30,836 nucleotides of DNA. Origin: CAZNQW01 sp964575225 (GTDB lineage: Bacteria > Chloroflexota > Anaerolineae > JAAYZQ01). The translations under genes were made by a program, and so were the position numbers. The notes beneath the pieces were generated by a model. It worked only from the letters and a program-made list of their open reading frames with translations, was not told the origin of the DNA and did no database searches. Position 1 is the stretch's first letter, and each line of letters starts with the position of its first letter. Positions 30,405-30,836 of the stretch are shown here, in pieces. The stretch spans positions 1 to 30,836 of the forward strand of contig CAZNQW010000018.1 of NCBI GenBank assembly GCA_964575225.1, given 5' to 3'.

Positions 30405-30836
30405 CTATTTACCCTCATCGCGCAGGCGCCATAACTCATCCACCCAACGGGCCATGGTCGCCTCGGGGATACAATCGCCCCGTCGGAGGTAGGGCTTGAT
30501 GTCCAGTACCGGCGTGCCCTGCGCCGCATCGAGACCGCTGACGCGCAGGCGCGTGCCCTCCCGAGCGAGCAGCCGAACAGACGTCATGGCAATGGGGTTG
30601 GGCCGTCGCGGCGAGCGAGTGGCAAACAGGCCCACAAGCGGCATCTCCTGCCGCCCCTCAGGTCGGACCTTCAAAGAGGGTGGCGCCCCTTTGGATCGGT
30701 CCAGCCACCACACGATCCAGATATGGGAAAACTCCTCCAACCCCTCCAATGCCTCGAGCACGGCGGGATCGATCTCGATTTCAGAGACGGCCTCCTCAGG
30801 CCATGGCTCCTGGTCGATGGGCCAAGGCCGCCCCAC
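30405..30836 (-). CDS. tsaA: TrmO/TsaA-family protein (SAM-dependent tRNA m6t6A methyltransferase), cut by the window end
   Basis: 143 residues are visible and the frame is open at the window edge, so the true N-terminus is missing or uncertain. The UPF0066 beta-barrel features are LEGLEEFSHIWIVWWLDR near 30, GLFATRSPRRPNPIAMTSVRLL near 69 in parts, and SGLDAAQGTPVLDIKPYL near 100. E. coli TrmO methylates t6A37 in some threonine tRNAs. The family in other bacteria is less certain, so the function is inferred from homology. Confidence 0.88.
   Translation of the reverse strand: MGRPWPIDQEPWPEEAVSEIEIDPAVLEALEGLEEFSHIWIVWWLDRSKGAPPSLKVRPEGRQEMPLVGLFATRSPRRPNPIAMTSVRLLAREGTRLRVSGLDAAQGTPVLDIKPYLRRGDCIPEATMARWVDELWRLRDEGK

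Overview
The window reads as one end of a bacterial contig, probably from a member of the Chloroflexota (Anaerolineae-like). This placement is an inference. It rests on GC-rich coding sequence, the mix of genes (a TGS/SAD-uridine kinase fusion, a V4R-domain protein, a glycine-zipper miniprotein, a paired Csp and RRM protein, an M6-like lipoprotein/anchored protease) and SigA-type promoters. No rRNA, tRNA, CRISPR array or insertion sequence was seen. The first 45 bases are an Illumina TruSeq P7 adapter with its index, not genome, so biological sequence begins at base 46 inside a truncated larA.

Layout. 46-1236: 5'-truncated lactate-racemase-type gene (+). 1243-6592: five-gene leftward operon of two multi-pass SPFH/band-7-like proteins, pseudouridine kinase (psuK), pseudouridine-5'-phosphate glycosidase (psuG) and a phytol/dolichol-kinase-like membrane enzyme. 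6776-6886: a compact row of four hairpins. 6931-10959: leftward operon of an ArsA/Get3-like ATPase, mnmA, a small membrane protein and a nucleoside kinase fusion. 11268-14721: leftward sulfur operon of an Rrf2 regulator, cysE, cysK and nifS. 15119-15733: rightward cold-shock pair (csp and RRM protein) with a long structured leader and a textbook terminator. 15914-17455: glycine-zipper miniprotein and CNNM/CorC-type transporter. 17476-17640: remnant of a META-domain gene. 17659-20801: convergent parallel beta-helix lipoprotein and gamma-glutamyltransferase-family enzyme whose stop codons overlap. 21123-21860: cytidylate-kinase-like gene. 21869-24604: M6-like metalloprotease and V4R protein. 24753-26573: ftsH. 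26744-28720: homoserine dehydrogenase and AlkD-like HEAT protein. 28921-30836: metallophosphoesterase and a TrmO/TsaA-family protein cut by the window end.

How the parts fit. CysE and CysK make cysteine, NifS takes sulfur from it, and MnmA in the next operon uses persulfide sulfur for tRNA 2-thiouridine. The Rrf2 protein has four Cys that suit an Fe-S or thiol sensor, and an IscR-like imperfect palindrome lies just downstream of its own -10 box. The psuK/psuG pair is a complete pseudouridine salvage route. Why it shares an operon with two SPFH membrane proteins and a lipid-alcohol kinase is not explained by known biology, and this is the most interesting locus here. Eight promoters can be read by eye. 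All have a 17-nt spacer, falling into a TTGACA/TAGAAT-like class and a TTGCNN/TATAAT-like class; a ninth, weaker one has 18 nt.
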